NCBI GenBank assembly: GCA_945892775.1
Contig: CAMDDP010000027.1
Span: 1-38,668, forward strand
Reading direction: 5' to 3'
From: Chitinophaga pinensis
GTDB taxonomy: Bacteria > Bacteroidota > Bacteroidia > Chitinophagales > UBA10324
Length of the DNA stretch: 38,668 nucleotides
Below the pieces are notes generated by a model, which was not told the origin of the DNA, ran no database searches, and was given only the letters and a program-made list of their open reading frames with translations. Position 1 is the first letter of the stretch. Each line of letters opens with the position of its first letter. Made by a program: the position numbers and the translations under genes. Below are positions 1 through 6,905 of the stretch, one piece after another.

Positions 1-173
1 TTACTAAGATTTATGATTGTAGATGTAAATTCTTGCATTTATAGGGGTTTTATTTCAATAAAAAATAAAAGGTACATTAAACTGTTAGCTGCGTTGTTTT
101 TATTCGTAATTATTTTAAAAAAGTTGCTTTTTTTTGTTTTTTTTATCTAGATTAAGTACTCAAGCATATAACA

Positions 174-181
174 TACTTTTA
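174..181 (+). promoter_or_regulatory. Candidate -7 promoter box for the persulfide dioxygenase gene
   Basis: TACTTTTA followed by CACC fits the Bacteroidota -7 consensus TAnnTTTG with one mismatch at the last base. It lies 23 nt before the ATG. No clear -33 TTTG is seen. The rest of positions 1-203 is AT-rich with T-tracts and no gene that I can support. Confidence 0.4.
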
Positions 182-203
182 CACCAGAAACAAAATAATA
201 ATA

Positions 204-1580
204 ATGATTGTTGAACAACTTTATACCAACTGCCTATCAGAAGCGGCTTATTTTATAACGTGTAATGGTGAGGCTGCTGTAATAGATCCACTACGAGATT
301 ATCAATCTTATATTGAAAAAGCTAATCGTGAAGGTGTTAAAATAAAGTATGTGTTTGAAACACATTTTCATGCTGATTTTGTAAGTGGTCATATTGATTT
401 AGCCGCTAAAACAGGGGCTAAAATAATTTATGGGCCTAACGCTAAAACAGAATATGAAATTTATGAGGCAAAAGATGGTGAGGTGTTTAATTTAGGAGAT
501 TGTGAAATAAAAGTGCTTCACACTCCTGGCCACACACCGGAATCGAGCTGTTATTTATTGATTAATGAAGATAAAAAACCATATTGTGTTTTTACAGGTG
601 ATACACTTTTTGTTGGTGATGTTGGTCGCCCAGATTTATTCGGCGCAAAAATTACTAAAGAAGAATTGGCTGGAATGTTGTTTGATTCTTTAAATAATAT
701 AATTAAAAAAATTAATGATGATGTAATTGTTTATCCTGCACATGGTCCGGGTTCATCTTGTGGTAAAAATTTAGGAAAAGAAACTTTTAGTACAATAGGA
801 GAACAAAAAAAATTAAATTATGCTTTAAAAATTACAAATAAAGCAGATTTTATAAATCAAATTACCTCAGGTTTATCAAATCCACCAGCCTATTTTCCAT
901 TAAATGCTCAAATAAATAAAAAAGGATATTCATCTTTAGATGATGTACTAATTAAAAATTTAAATTCTTTAAGTGTTGATTCTTTTGAAAATGAAATTAA
1001 AAAAGGTGCTCTTATTCTTGATACTAGAAATCCAGAAATTTTTGAAAATGGTTTTATAAAGGGTTCAATAAACATTGGTTTAAATGGGCGATTTGCAGAA
1101 TGGGTTGGCACTTTAATTAATATTAATCAGCCATTATTAATAGTTGCTGAAGAAGGAAAAGAAGAAGAGTCAATTTTAAGATTGGCTCGTATTGGTTTTG
1201 AAAATATTAAAGGTTTTTTAATCGGGGGTTATATTACATGGTTAAATACGAATAAAACTATTGATATGGTTTTAACTATTGATAATGAAGAATTTGAGCT
1301 TGATTTAAAACATGAAAATAATATTGTTGTAATTGATGTTAGAAAAGATACAGAATATAATGCTGGACATATAGAAAATGCAGAAAATTGTGTTTTACAA
1401 AATTTTGATGCTGATATTAAAAATTTAAATTTTTCTGATAATATTTATATTCATTGTCAAGGTGGATATAGAAGTATGATAGCTGCTTCTATTTTAAAAA
1501 GAAAAGGTTTTAATTTAATAAAAAATATTAAAGGTGGTTATATTGAAATTATAAAAACTGGAATACCTATAAAAATATAA
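204..1580 (+). CDS. CstB-like persulfide dioxygenase / rhodanese fusion (MBL fold)
   Basis: This is probably a cytoplasmic enzyme that oxidises and transfers persulfide sulfur in sulfide detoxification. Residues 1-200 are a metallo-beta-lactamase fold with HFHADF (H54, H56, D58), TPGH (H110), TGDT (D133) and PAHG. By comparison with ETHE1-type persulfide dioxygenases, the iron ligands would be H56, H110 and D133, all present. Residue 59 is Phe where dinuclear-zinc MBL enzymes have His. Two rhodanese-like domains follow. The first (about 255-350) has no Cys in its active-site loop. The second (about 360-458) has HCQGGYRS with catalytic Cys418. The order dioxygenase, pseudo-rhodanese, active rhodanese and the length of 458 aa match CstB. 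The gene is monocistronic and is visibly more AT-rich than genes further along the window. A generic MBL/rhodanese hydrolase is the alternative name. Confidence 0.85.
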   Translation: MIVEQLYTNCLSEAAYFITCNGEAAVIDPLRDYQSYIEKANREGVKIKYVFETHFHADFVSGHIDLAAKTGAKIIYGPNAKTEYEIYEAKDGEVFNLGDCEIKVLHTPGHTPESSCYLLINEDKKPYCVFTGDTLFVGDVGRPDLFGAKITKEELAGMLFDSLNNIIKKINDDVIVYPAHGPGSSCGKNLGKETFSTIGEQKKLNYALKITNKADFINQITSGLSNPPAYFPLNAQINKKGYSSLDDVLIKNLNSLSVDSFENEIKKGALILDTRNPEIFENGFIKGSINIGLNGRFAEWVGTLININQPLLIVAEEGKEEESILRLARIGFENIKGFLIGGYITWLNTNKTIDMVLTIDNEEFELDLKHENNIVVIDVRKDTEYNAGHIENAENCVLQNFDADIKNLNFSDNIYIHCQGGYRSMIAASILKRKGFNLIKNIKGGYIEIIKTGIPIKI

Positions 1581-1763
1581 ATAACTAAAAATAATATTTT
1601 CATTTATTAATACTTATTAACCTCTTTTATAAATAATTAAATAAATAAATTTATTATTATTAATTATTAAGTGTGTTAATTCGTGTAAAAGTTATTATTA
1701 TTATTGTTGTAAAATAATATTATCACAACCTTAACACCACTATTCACATTTTAATCCACAAAC

Positions 1764-1913
1764 AAAAACACTGTTTATCAATCATTCATTAATATTATAA
1801 ACAAAAAAAGAAAAACATGTTTTTATACCAATCTTAATAAATAAACATAAACATGTTTTTATAAAATTTGTTCACACATACTATTATTATTTATAATTAA
1901 AAACACTGTTTAT
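1764..1913. repeat. Outer pair of 15-nt direct repeats (AAAAACACTGTTTAT)
   Basis: Exact copies lie at 1764-1778 and 1899-1913, with starts 135 bp apart. They enclose the second, palindromic repeat pair. In DNA this AT-rich some repetition is expected by chance, but 15 identical bases twice within 150 bp is notable. Function is unknown. Confidence 0.6.
1811..1863. repeat. Inner pair of direct repeats built on a palindrome (AAACATGTTTTTATA)
   Basis: Exact copies lie at 1813-1827 and 1849-1863, 36 bp apart start to start. Each contains the perfect palindrome AAACATGTTT; the first extends to the 14-bp palindrome AAAAACATGTTTTT at 1811-1824. The 36-bp spacing puts the two copies within about 3.5 helical turns. 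They could be binding sites for a dimeric protein or a remnant repeat; I cannot tell which. Confidence 0.6.
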
Positions 1914-2013
1914 TATTAATTTTAAAAATTAGGTGTTTATATGTTTTTTAAGTTGAGTTACTAACAAGAATTAACATTAATTTTAAATAATGTTTATTGT
2001 TTTAAATTCATTT

Positions 2014-2937
2014 TTAGAGATTTTTTTCCTCTATCATTTTTGTTAAAACAAACTGATAAAGATTAAAATTTTCTTTATCCATTTCTTTTTTAATATCAAT
2101 TAATAATTGTTCCCGGTTAATATGCCTTGTTTTATATTTTAAAATAATTTGAATTACTTTTTCTGTTATTAATAAACTTTTTCGATTGTTTTGGTTTGAT
2201 ATACTAAAATGATTTTGAAGTTGTTGTATTAATTCATCTACACCATCTCCATTAATAGCAATGGTTTTAATAACCGGTATTTGCCATTGATTATTTAATT
2301 TTTCATGAACCATTATAGATAAGCCTTTTACAAAACGGTCAACATCCGGACGATCAGCTTTATTAACCACAAAAACATCAGCAATTTCTATTAATCCAGC
2401 CTTCATTATTTGCACTTCATCACCAGATTCAGGAACCAACACAACCACCGTAGTATCGGCTAACCCAGCAATTTCAACCTCACTTTGTCCCACCCCTACA
2501 GTTTCAATAATTATATAATCAAAATTGGCGGAGCGGAGTAAATCAATTACTTCAATTATTTTATCGGTTAAACCACCAAGGGCACCTCGAGTTGCTAAAC
2601 TTCTTATAAAAATATTTTCATTATTAAAATGTTCCCCCAATCTAATACGATCACCAAGTAGTGAACCAAAATTAAATGGTGAAGTAGGGTCAACAGCAAT
2701 TACGGCAACTCTGTTTCCATTAAAAGAAAGCTTTCTTAATAATGCGTTTACCAAAGAGCTTTTACCGGCGCCAGGAGGTCCGGTAAAACCTATTACAGGT
2801 ATATTATAATTTATTTTCAATTGAAGTAAAAGTTCTTCCCCCCCCACAGAATCATTTTCAACCAAACTAATAGCGCGAGCAAGCGCTTTAAAATTTCCGG
2901 CATGAATTTGAGATAATAAGTTTTTAGACGAGCCCAT
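2014..2937 (-). CDS. meaB: MeaB/ArgK-family GTPase, methylmalonyl-CoA mutase chaperone
   Basis: MeaB is a cytoplasmic G protein that gates adenosylcobalamin loading into methylmalonyl-CoA mutase and protects that enzyme from inactivation. The 307-aa length suits the family. Visible motifs are the P-loop GPPGAGKS (residues 53-60), the MeaB signature DPTSPF with GSLLGDR, ETVGVGQSE (switch/G3 region) and VVNKAD (G4). The short C-terminal helical part after about residue 260 is the dimerisation arm in the family. It starts at an ATG and is divergent from the O-antigen ligase gene 42 bp away. The mutase genes are not in the window. The gene agrees with the B12-type ribonucleotide reductase at the other end in pointing to cobalamin use. 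Confidence 0.93.
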   Translation of the reverse strand: MGSSKNLLSQIHAGNFKALARAISLVENDSVGGEELLLQLKINYNIPVIGFTGPPGAGKSSLVNALLRKLSFNGNRVAVIAVDPTSPFNFGSLLGDRIRLGEHFNNENIFIRSLATRGALGGLTDKIIEVIDLLRSANFDYIIIETVGVGQSEVEIAGLADTTVVVLVPESGDEVQIMKAGLIEIADVFVVNKADRPDVDRFVKGLSIMVHEKLNNQWQIPVIKTIAINGDGVDELIQQLQNHFSISNQNNRKSLLITEKVIQIILKYKTRHINREQLLIDIKKEMDKENFNLYQFVLTKMIEEKNL

Positions 2938-2979
2938 TTTTAAAATAGTTGTTTTCTAGTTTATTTTACAATCTAATTA

Positions 2980-4224
2980 ATGAAAAAAATAATCTCACTC
3001 ATTATTACCAACAACAAGCTTGATCGCTATAAACTGAGTTTATTGTTAGTGTTAACCCTTTTAACAGGGTTAATTTTTTCACACGCATTGCAAAGTATAA
3101 GTATTAGCCTATTAGTAGTAAACACTCTATTCAACAAAGATTGTAAAAAAAATATTTATGCGTATTTTTCTTCTTATGGCTTAATAATACTTTCCCTTTT
3201 CTTTTTCACGTTTTTATTAAGCGGAATTTATTCTGACGATAAGCTGTACTGGCTTCAAAAACTAAATGTTCGCTTGGCCTTTATTTTAATTCCATTGGGA
3301 ATGATAACAATACGAAACATGACGCATAAAACCTTTCAATGGGTGTTATATTTTTTTATGTGGTTGATTGTGGTGTCGAGCATTTTGGTGTTATTAAATT
3401 ATTTTAAAAATTATAATCAAATAAACAGTCTGTATTCGTTGGGGCAAATAATGGAAACGCCGTACAGCCATGTGCGGTTTAGCCTGATGATTTGCCTTGC
3501 TATTTTTATCGGATGGCATTTATATCAAGGAGATTTTCAACCATTATTTAGAGGAGAAAAATATATAACACTAACAACAACTATTTTTCTGATTATTTTT
3601 TTACATGTAATGGCGGTGCGAAGCGGGCTACTTGCTTTTTATTTAAGTTCTTTGTTTTTATTATTCCGCCATTTTTTTATGTTTAAAAAATGGAAACAAG
3701 GGTTTTTAGCATTGTCGTTATTAATGTTGCTGCCGATTGTTTCGTATAATTTTTTTCCATCGGTAAAAACAAGGGTTCAGTATATGAAGTATGATCTGAA
3801 TCAATATTTTTATTACAATCAGATTGCCGGGTTAAGTGATGCAACCCGGCTGTTTTCTATAAAAAATGGACTAGAAATTTGGAAAGAAAACATCTGGATT
3901 GGTGTTGGTGCAGGGGATGTAAAAAATGAAGTATTAAAAAAATATATTAATACCGAAATAAAAACCGCAAATAAATTACCCCACAATCAGATTGTGTGGG
4001 AGTTGGCCTCCGTTGGGCTTATTGGGGGTGTAATTTTTTTGTTTGCCTCATTATTCCCCCTTTTTAATAATAGAAATTATACAGACCCCCTTTTTGTTTG
4101 TTTACATATTATATTATTCTCTTCCTATTTAACAGAGGCAACCCTAGATGACAGTACTGGAAATGGTTTGTATTTAATATTTATTTGTCTAATTTATTTT
4201 CAATTGAGAAAAAATAAAGAATGA
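2980..4224 (+). CDS. O-antigen ligase / Wzy-like polytopic membrane protein
   Basis: A 414-aa protein with roughly ten to twelve hydrophobic segments, typical of the O-antigen ligase (WaaL)/polymerase (Wzy_C) superfamily. These proteins join or polymerise undecaprenyl-linked glycans on the periplasmic face of the inner membrane. The conserved loop lies in the C-terminal third: ATRLFSIKNG, then GVGAGDVKNEV, and LPHNQIVWELASVGLIG with the family's H-N-x-x-x pattern. The gene overlaps the next glycosyltransferase by 4 nt (ATGA), so the two are co-translated and probably act on the same lipooligosaccharide or exopolysaccharide. Whether it is a ligase or a polymerase cannot be decided from sequence alone. 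Confidence 0.8.
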   Translation: MKKIISLIITNNKLDRYKLSLLLVLTLLTGLIFSHALQSISISLLVVNTLFNKDCKKNIYAYFSSYGLIILSLFFFTFLLSGIYSDDKLYWLQKLNVRLAFILIPLGMITIRNMTHKTFQWVLYFFMWLIVVSSILVLLNYFKNYNQINSLYSLGQIMETPYSHVRFSLMICLAIFIGWHLYQGDFQPLFRGEKYITLTTTIFLIIFLHVMAVRSGLLAFYLSSLFLLFRHFFMFKKWKQGFLALSLLMLLPIVSYNFFPSVKTRVQYMKYDLNQYFYYNQIAGLSDATRLFSIKNGLEIWKENIWIGVGAGDVKNEVLKKYINTEIKTANKLPHNQIVWELASVGLIGGVIFLFASLFPLFNNRNYTDPLFVCLHIILFSSYLTEATLDDSTGNGLYLIFICLIYFQLRKNKE

Positions 4225-4970
4225 AAATATCTGGGGTTATCATTACTTTCAATGAAGAAGAAAATATTGGGGAATGTATTGATTCATTGAAAGAAGTTGT
4301 AGATGAAATTATTGTTATTGATTCTTTTTCAACTGACGCAACAGAAACAATTTGTAGAAACAAGAATGTAAAATTTATTCAAAACACCTTTCAGGGACAC
4401 ATTCAACAAAAAAACTTCGCACTCCACCAAACATCGAATAATTGGGTTTTGTCATTAGATGCTGATGAAAGATTGTCGCTCGAATTGAAAAAAGAAATTC
4501 TTAATTGTATTGACCGCAATTCCGAATTTGTAGAAGCGTACCTAATTAAACGTTTCAATAATTATTGTGGTAAATGGATAAGACATGGTGTATGGTACCC
4601 AGATAAAAAAATAAGGCTGTGGAATAAAACAAGGGGAAAATGGGATGGAAGAAATCCACACGATAAAGTGGTTATGGATAAAAATTCTAAGATACAACCA
4701 CTTAATGGAACCATTTTACATTACACAGCTCGAACCCCCGAACAATATAAATTACAAATGGAAAAATTCAGCGCCATTGCAGCACACTCAATGCTGAAAG
4801 AAAGAATAAGAAGCAATTTATTGAAGGCCTATATAGGAGGCGCCTTTGCTTTTTTTAGGTCTTATTGTCTGCGCCTGGGTTTTTTAGATGGACGCGCAGG
4901 CTACGAAATCGCAATAGGATATGGGCACTACACTTTAATGAAATATAAAAAGATGTTGACTAAAAATTAA
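4221..4970 (+). CDS. Family 2 glycosyltransferase, WaaE/KdtX-like
   Basis: A 249-aa GT-A fold enzyme. The N-terminus reads ISGVIITFNEEENI, the usual nucleotide-sugar binding start, and the metal-binding DxD motif is DADE at residues 80-83. WIRHGVWYPDKKIRLW and the C-terminal FLDGRAGYEIA are typical of the WaaE-like subgroup that adds a sugar (often glucose) to the lipopolysaccharide inner core on the cytoplasmic side. A basic amphipathic C-terminus could tether it to the membrane. It is translationally coupled to the preceding ligase/polymerase gene. The sugar donor and acceptor cannot be read from sequence. Confidence 0.88.
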   Translation: MKISGVIITFNEEENIGECIDSLKEVVDEIIVIDSFSTDATETICRNKNVKFIQNTFQGHIQQKNFALHQTSNNWVLSLDADERLSLELKKEILNCIDRNSEFVEAYLIKRFNNYCGKWIRHGVWYPDKKIRLWNKTRGKWDGRNPHDKVVMDKNSKIQPLNGTILHYTARTPEQYKLQMEKFSAIAAHSMLKERIRSNLLKAYIGGAFAFFRSYCLRLGFLDGRAGYEIAIGYGHYTLMKYKKMLTKN

Positions 4971-4998
4971 ATTTAAATCAAACCATTTTTTCTAATAA

Positions 4999-5032
4999 AA
5001 AAGCCAAGCCGATGCGAATCGGCCTGGCTTTT
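4999..5032. terminator. Bidirectional intrinsic terminator
   Basis: A hairpin with arms 4999-5013 and 5018-5032, a GCGA tetraloop and 14 of 15 positions paired (one A/C mismatch). It is flanked by A-rich sequence on the left and T-rich sequence on the right, so it gives a U-tract on both strands. It lies between the convergent glycosyltransferase and RRM genes and probably serves both. Confidence 0.85.
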
Positions 5033-5050
5033 AAGTTTATAGGTAATTGA

Positions 5051-5314
5051 TTACCACTTTTTTTCTCTATCCTGAGGTGGGCGCGCCTCACTCACTTCAA
5101 TGCGCCGCTCTTTCACATCGGTTCCACTTATTTTTTCAATAGCTGCTTTTGCCTCTTCATCATTTGGCATTTCCACAAAGCCGAACCCTTTTGCCCGACC
5201 CGTGATTTTGTCTTTAATAATCTTTACTGATGATACCTCTCCACATTGAGAAAAGATTTCCCTTAATTCATCTTCTTGAAGATTGTAGTTAAGGTTGCGT
5301 ACATAAATGTTCAT
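5051..5314 (-). CDS. Small RNA-binding protein with a single RRM domain
   Basis: An 87-aa protein consisting of one RNA recognition motif: RNP2 is IYVRNL (residues 3-8) and RNP1 is KGFGFVEM (42-49), with the aromatic residues that stack on RNA. A short charged tail (residues 75-87, rich in R, K, E and P) follows. Single-RRM proteins of this size are abundant in Bacteroidota, where homologues (Rbp proteins in Bacteroides) act as global post-transcriptional regulators; they may partly fill the role of Hfq. Here the gene is monocistronic with its own promoter and a structured leader, which would allow autoregulation. RNA targets are unknown. Confidence 0.92.
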   Translation of the reverse strand: MNIYVRNLNYNLQEDELREIFSQCGEVSSVKIIKDKITGRAKGFGFVEMPNDEEAKAAIEKISGTDVKERRIEVSEARPPQDREKKW

Positions 5315-5335
5315 GGTTTTAAAAATTAAGTTAGG

Positions 5336-5373
5336 AAAAAAGATGCCCCTTTTAATGGGTTAACTTAAGGGCC
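5336..5373 (-). promoter_or_regulatory. Attenuator-like stem-loop in the RRM gene leader
   Basis: Read on the minus strand, GCCCTT at 5372-5367 can pair with AAGGGGC at 5351-5345 (one bulged G). ATC and six T residues (5341-5336) follow. This looks like a small intrinsic terminator between the predicted transcription start and the ATG at 5314. The stem is weak, so this is a suggestion only. Confidence 0.3.
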
Positions 5374-5378
5374 TTTGT

Positions 5379-5412
5379 CAAAGATATTATTTTATTTTAA
5401 TTGTCAAGCAAA
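5379..5412 (-). promoter_or_regulatory. Promoter of the RRM gene
   Basis: On the minus strand TATCTTTG (5386-5379) matches the -7 consensus TAnnTTTG exactly. TTTG at 5412-5409, or TTG at 5407-5405, could be the -33 element (spacing 22 or 18). Transcription would start near 5374, giving a leader of about 60 nt. Confidence 0.6.
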
Positions 5413-5455
5413 TGATTATAAAAGTATAAGACTATCTACTAAATATAATATTTTT

Positions 5456-5463
5456 TATATTTG
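5456..5463 (+). promoter_or_regulatory. Candidate -7 box upstream of the 53-codon ORF
   Basis: TATATTTG matches TAnnTTTG exactly, 75 nt before the ATG at 5539. No obvious -33 TTTG. Together with the RRM promoter it forms a divergent promoter region. Confidence 0.4.
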
Positions 5464-5515
5464 TAATAATTATTGAAGGGGCCACTTTTGGCGGAATAAG
5501 CAGGGGATTTATAGA

Positions 5516-5769
5516 GAAAAAAATATTTTTAAAGAAAAATGGCGCCAAAAAAATCAACAGGGGATTACCAAACCGACAAACCAACTATTTTGAATAATTC
5601 TAACTTGCTAACAGATTTAGAATTGGCGATGTTGAAGGAGGATTTTTACAGGGCTGCAAGGTTTCTAAATCTTCAAAACGCAGAAGATTTCTTAAGGTGA
5701 AAAAATATTTTTATTAAGATATTAATACTTTAACGATACAAGTTTATAAACTTTGAAAAAATATTTTTA
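5516..5769. repeat. Three copies of an AT-rich palindrome, GAAAAAATATTTTTA
   Basis: Exact copies lie at 5699-5713 and 5755-5769. A third at 5516-5531 has one extra A. The copies bracket the small ORF at 5539-5700: one just before its ATG, one over its stop codon and one upstream of the GNAT promoter. The core AAAAATATTTTT is self-complementary. They could be operator or curvature elements, or chance in AT-rich DNA. Confidence 0.5.
5539..5700 (+). CDS. Small hypothetical protein, 53 aa
   Basis: The ORF runs ATG to TGA and encodes a 53-aa charged, soluble protein starting MAPKKSTGDYQTD. An unstructured N-terminal third is followed by a probable helix (LTDLELAMLKEDFYRAARFL) and a short acidic/basic end (AEDFLR). 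No membrane segment, signal peptide or recognised domain. It has a fitting -7 promoter box 75 nt upstream. The mixed amino-acid composition, without the poly-Asn/Lys/Ile of random AT-rich ORFs, favours a real gene. It lies between the RRM and GNAT genes. I do not recognise the family. Confidence 0.5.
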   Translation: MAPKKSTGDYQTDKPTILNNSNLLTDLELAMLKEDFYRAARFLNLQNAEDFLR

Positions 5770-5784
5770 CAGCCTCTTATTTTG
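5752..5784 (+). promoter_or_regulatory. Promoter of the GNAT gene, probably giving a leaderless mRNA
   Basis: TTTG at 5752-5755, 21-bp spacer, then TTATTTTG at 5777-5784 followed by CACCC. The -7 box departs from TAnnTTTG only at its second base. Its final G is 6 nt before the A of the ATG at 5790, so the start site should fall at or within about 3 nt of the start codon. Confidence 0.55.
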
Positions 5785-5789
5785 CACCC

Positions 5790-6905
5790 ATGTCAGTAAC
5801 CATTCGCGAAGCAACCACCACGGCTGAATTAAAATTATTTGCAAAATTTCCATTCTCATTATACAAGGGGAATAAATTTTGGGTTCCGCCAATGATTGAC
5901 GATGAATTTAAAGCATTGACACCGTTAACAAATCCGGCTTTTAAATTTTGTGGCGCAAAGTTTTGGTTGGCATTTAAAAATGAAAAGTGTGTTGGAAGAA
6001 TAGGGTGTATTATTAATCAATTAGATATTGAGAAGACGGGCAAAAAAATGGCGCGCTTCAGTCGCACTGAATTTATAGATGATAATGAAGTAGTGAACGC
6101 ATTGTTTGAAGTGGCAGAAAAGTGGGCACGAGAAAACGGAATGGAAGGCACTCATGGTCCGCTTGGTTTTACCAATCTCGACCATCAGGCAATGTTGGTG
6201 GAAGGGTTCGATCATCTACCTTCGATTGCATCTGAATATCACTTACCATATTATCATTCGCAGGTGGAAAGGCTCGGGTACGAAAAAGAAATTGACTGGG
6301 TGGAGTTTCGTTTAACTATTCAGGCGGTTCCTGAAAAGGCAATGCGATTGAACGAAGTCATCAAACAACGATTCGGATTGAAAGTAATTACTTTTAAGAG
6401 CAAGAACGAGATGGTTCCTTATTCGAAAAAAATTTTTGAATTACTCAATACCGCATTTGCCGATTTGTTCAGCATGGTGGTGCTTAGCGATGATATGATT
6501 CAGTTTTACATCAAAAAATATTTCAACATTCTGAATCCTGAATTTATAAAAGTGATTGAGAAAGATGGCGAAGTGGTTGGTTTTATTATTGGGCTACCTT
6601 CGCTTAGTGAAGCCATGCAAAAAGCCAACGGTAGATTATTGCCGTTTGGTTGGTGGCATTTAATGAAGGCATTAAAAAATCCGGTAGTGGTTGATTTATT
6701 ATTAACAGGCATACTTCCGCAATATCAGGGACAAGGAGTTGCCGCATTATTAATTACCGAACTGCAACAAACCATGATTAGCAAGGGGGTGAAGTACGCC
6801 GAAACAACCGGCATCATTGAAACAAATCAGAAGGCCATTCAGGTGTGGCAGAATTATGAACACATTCAGCACAAGCGAAAGCGGTGTTACGTTAAAATGT
6901 TCTGA
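5790..6905 (+). CDS. GNAT-family N-acetyltransferase (conserved Bacteroidota type)
   Basis: A 371-aa protein with a GNAT acetyl-CoA-binding signature near the C-terminus: LPQYQGQGVAALL (Q-x-x-G-x-G/A pattern), then TTGIIETNQKAIQVWQN. The N-terminal region (GNKFWVPPMIDDE; GPLGFTNLDHQ) is that of a long GNAT-like family common in Bacteroidota and annotated only as N-acetyltransferase or hypothetical. Its substrate is unknown. A leaderless promoter lies immediately upstream. Its TGA stop directly abuts the stop codon of the convergent TonB-dependent receptor gene (sequence TGATCA), with no terminator between. Confidence 0.8.
   Translation: MSVTIREATTTAELKLFAKFPFSLYKGNKFWVPPMIDDEFKALTPLTNPAFKFCGAKFWLAFKNEKCVGRIGCIINQLDIEKTGKKMARFSRTEFIDDNEVVNALFEVAEKWARENGMEGTHGPLGFTNLDHQAMLVEGFDHLPSIASEYHLPYYHSQVERLGYEKEIDWVEFRLTIQAVPEKAMRLNEVIKQRFGLKVITFKSKNEMVPYSKKIFELLNTAFADLFSMVVLSDDMIQFYIKKYFNILNPEFIKVIEKDGEVVGFIIGLPSLSEAMQKANGRLLPFGWWHLMKALKNPVVVDLLLTGILPQYQGQGVAALLITELQQTMISKGVKYAETTGIIETNQKAIQVWQNYEHIQHKRKRCYVKMF

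Larger units (their letters stand above)
1581..2013. other. 433-bp AT-rich gap between convergent genes
   Basis: No ORF with coding character is visible on either strand. The gap lies between the 3' ends of the persulfide dioxygenase and meaB genes. It holds two pairs of exact 15-nt direct repeats, one pair nested inside the other, listed separately. No GC-rich terminator is seen. The AT palindromes may serve as weak terminators for either gene. Confidence 0.6.

Noticed and set aside
5635-5641. AAGGAGG, a perfect Shine-Dalgarno-like sequence inside the 53-codon ORF
   Set aside because: No start codon follows at a useful distance, and genes in this window do not use Shine-Dalgarno sequences.
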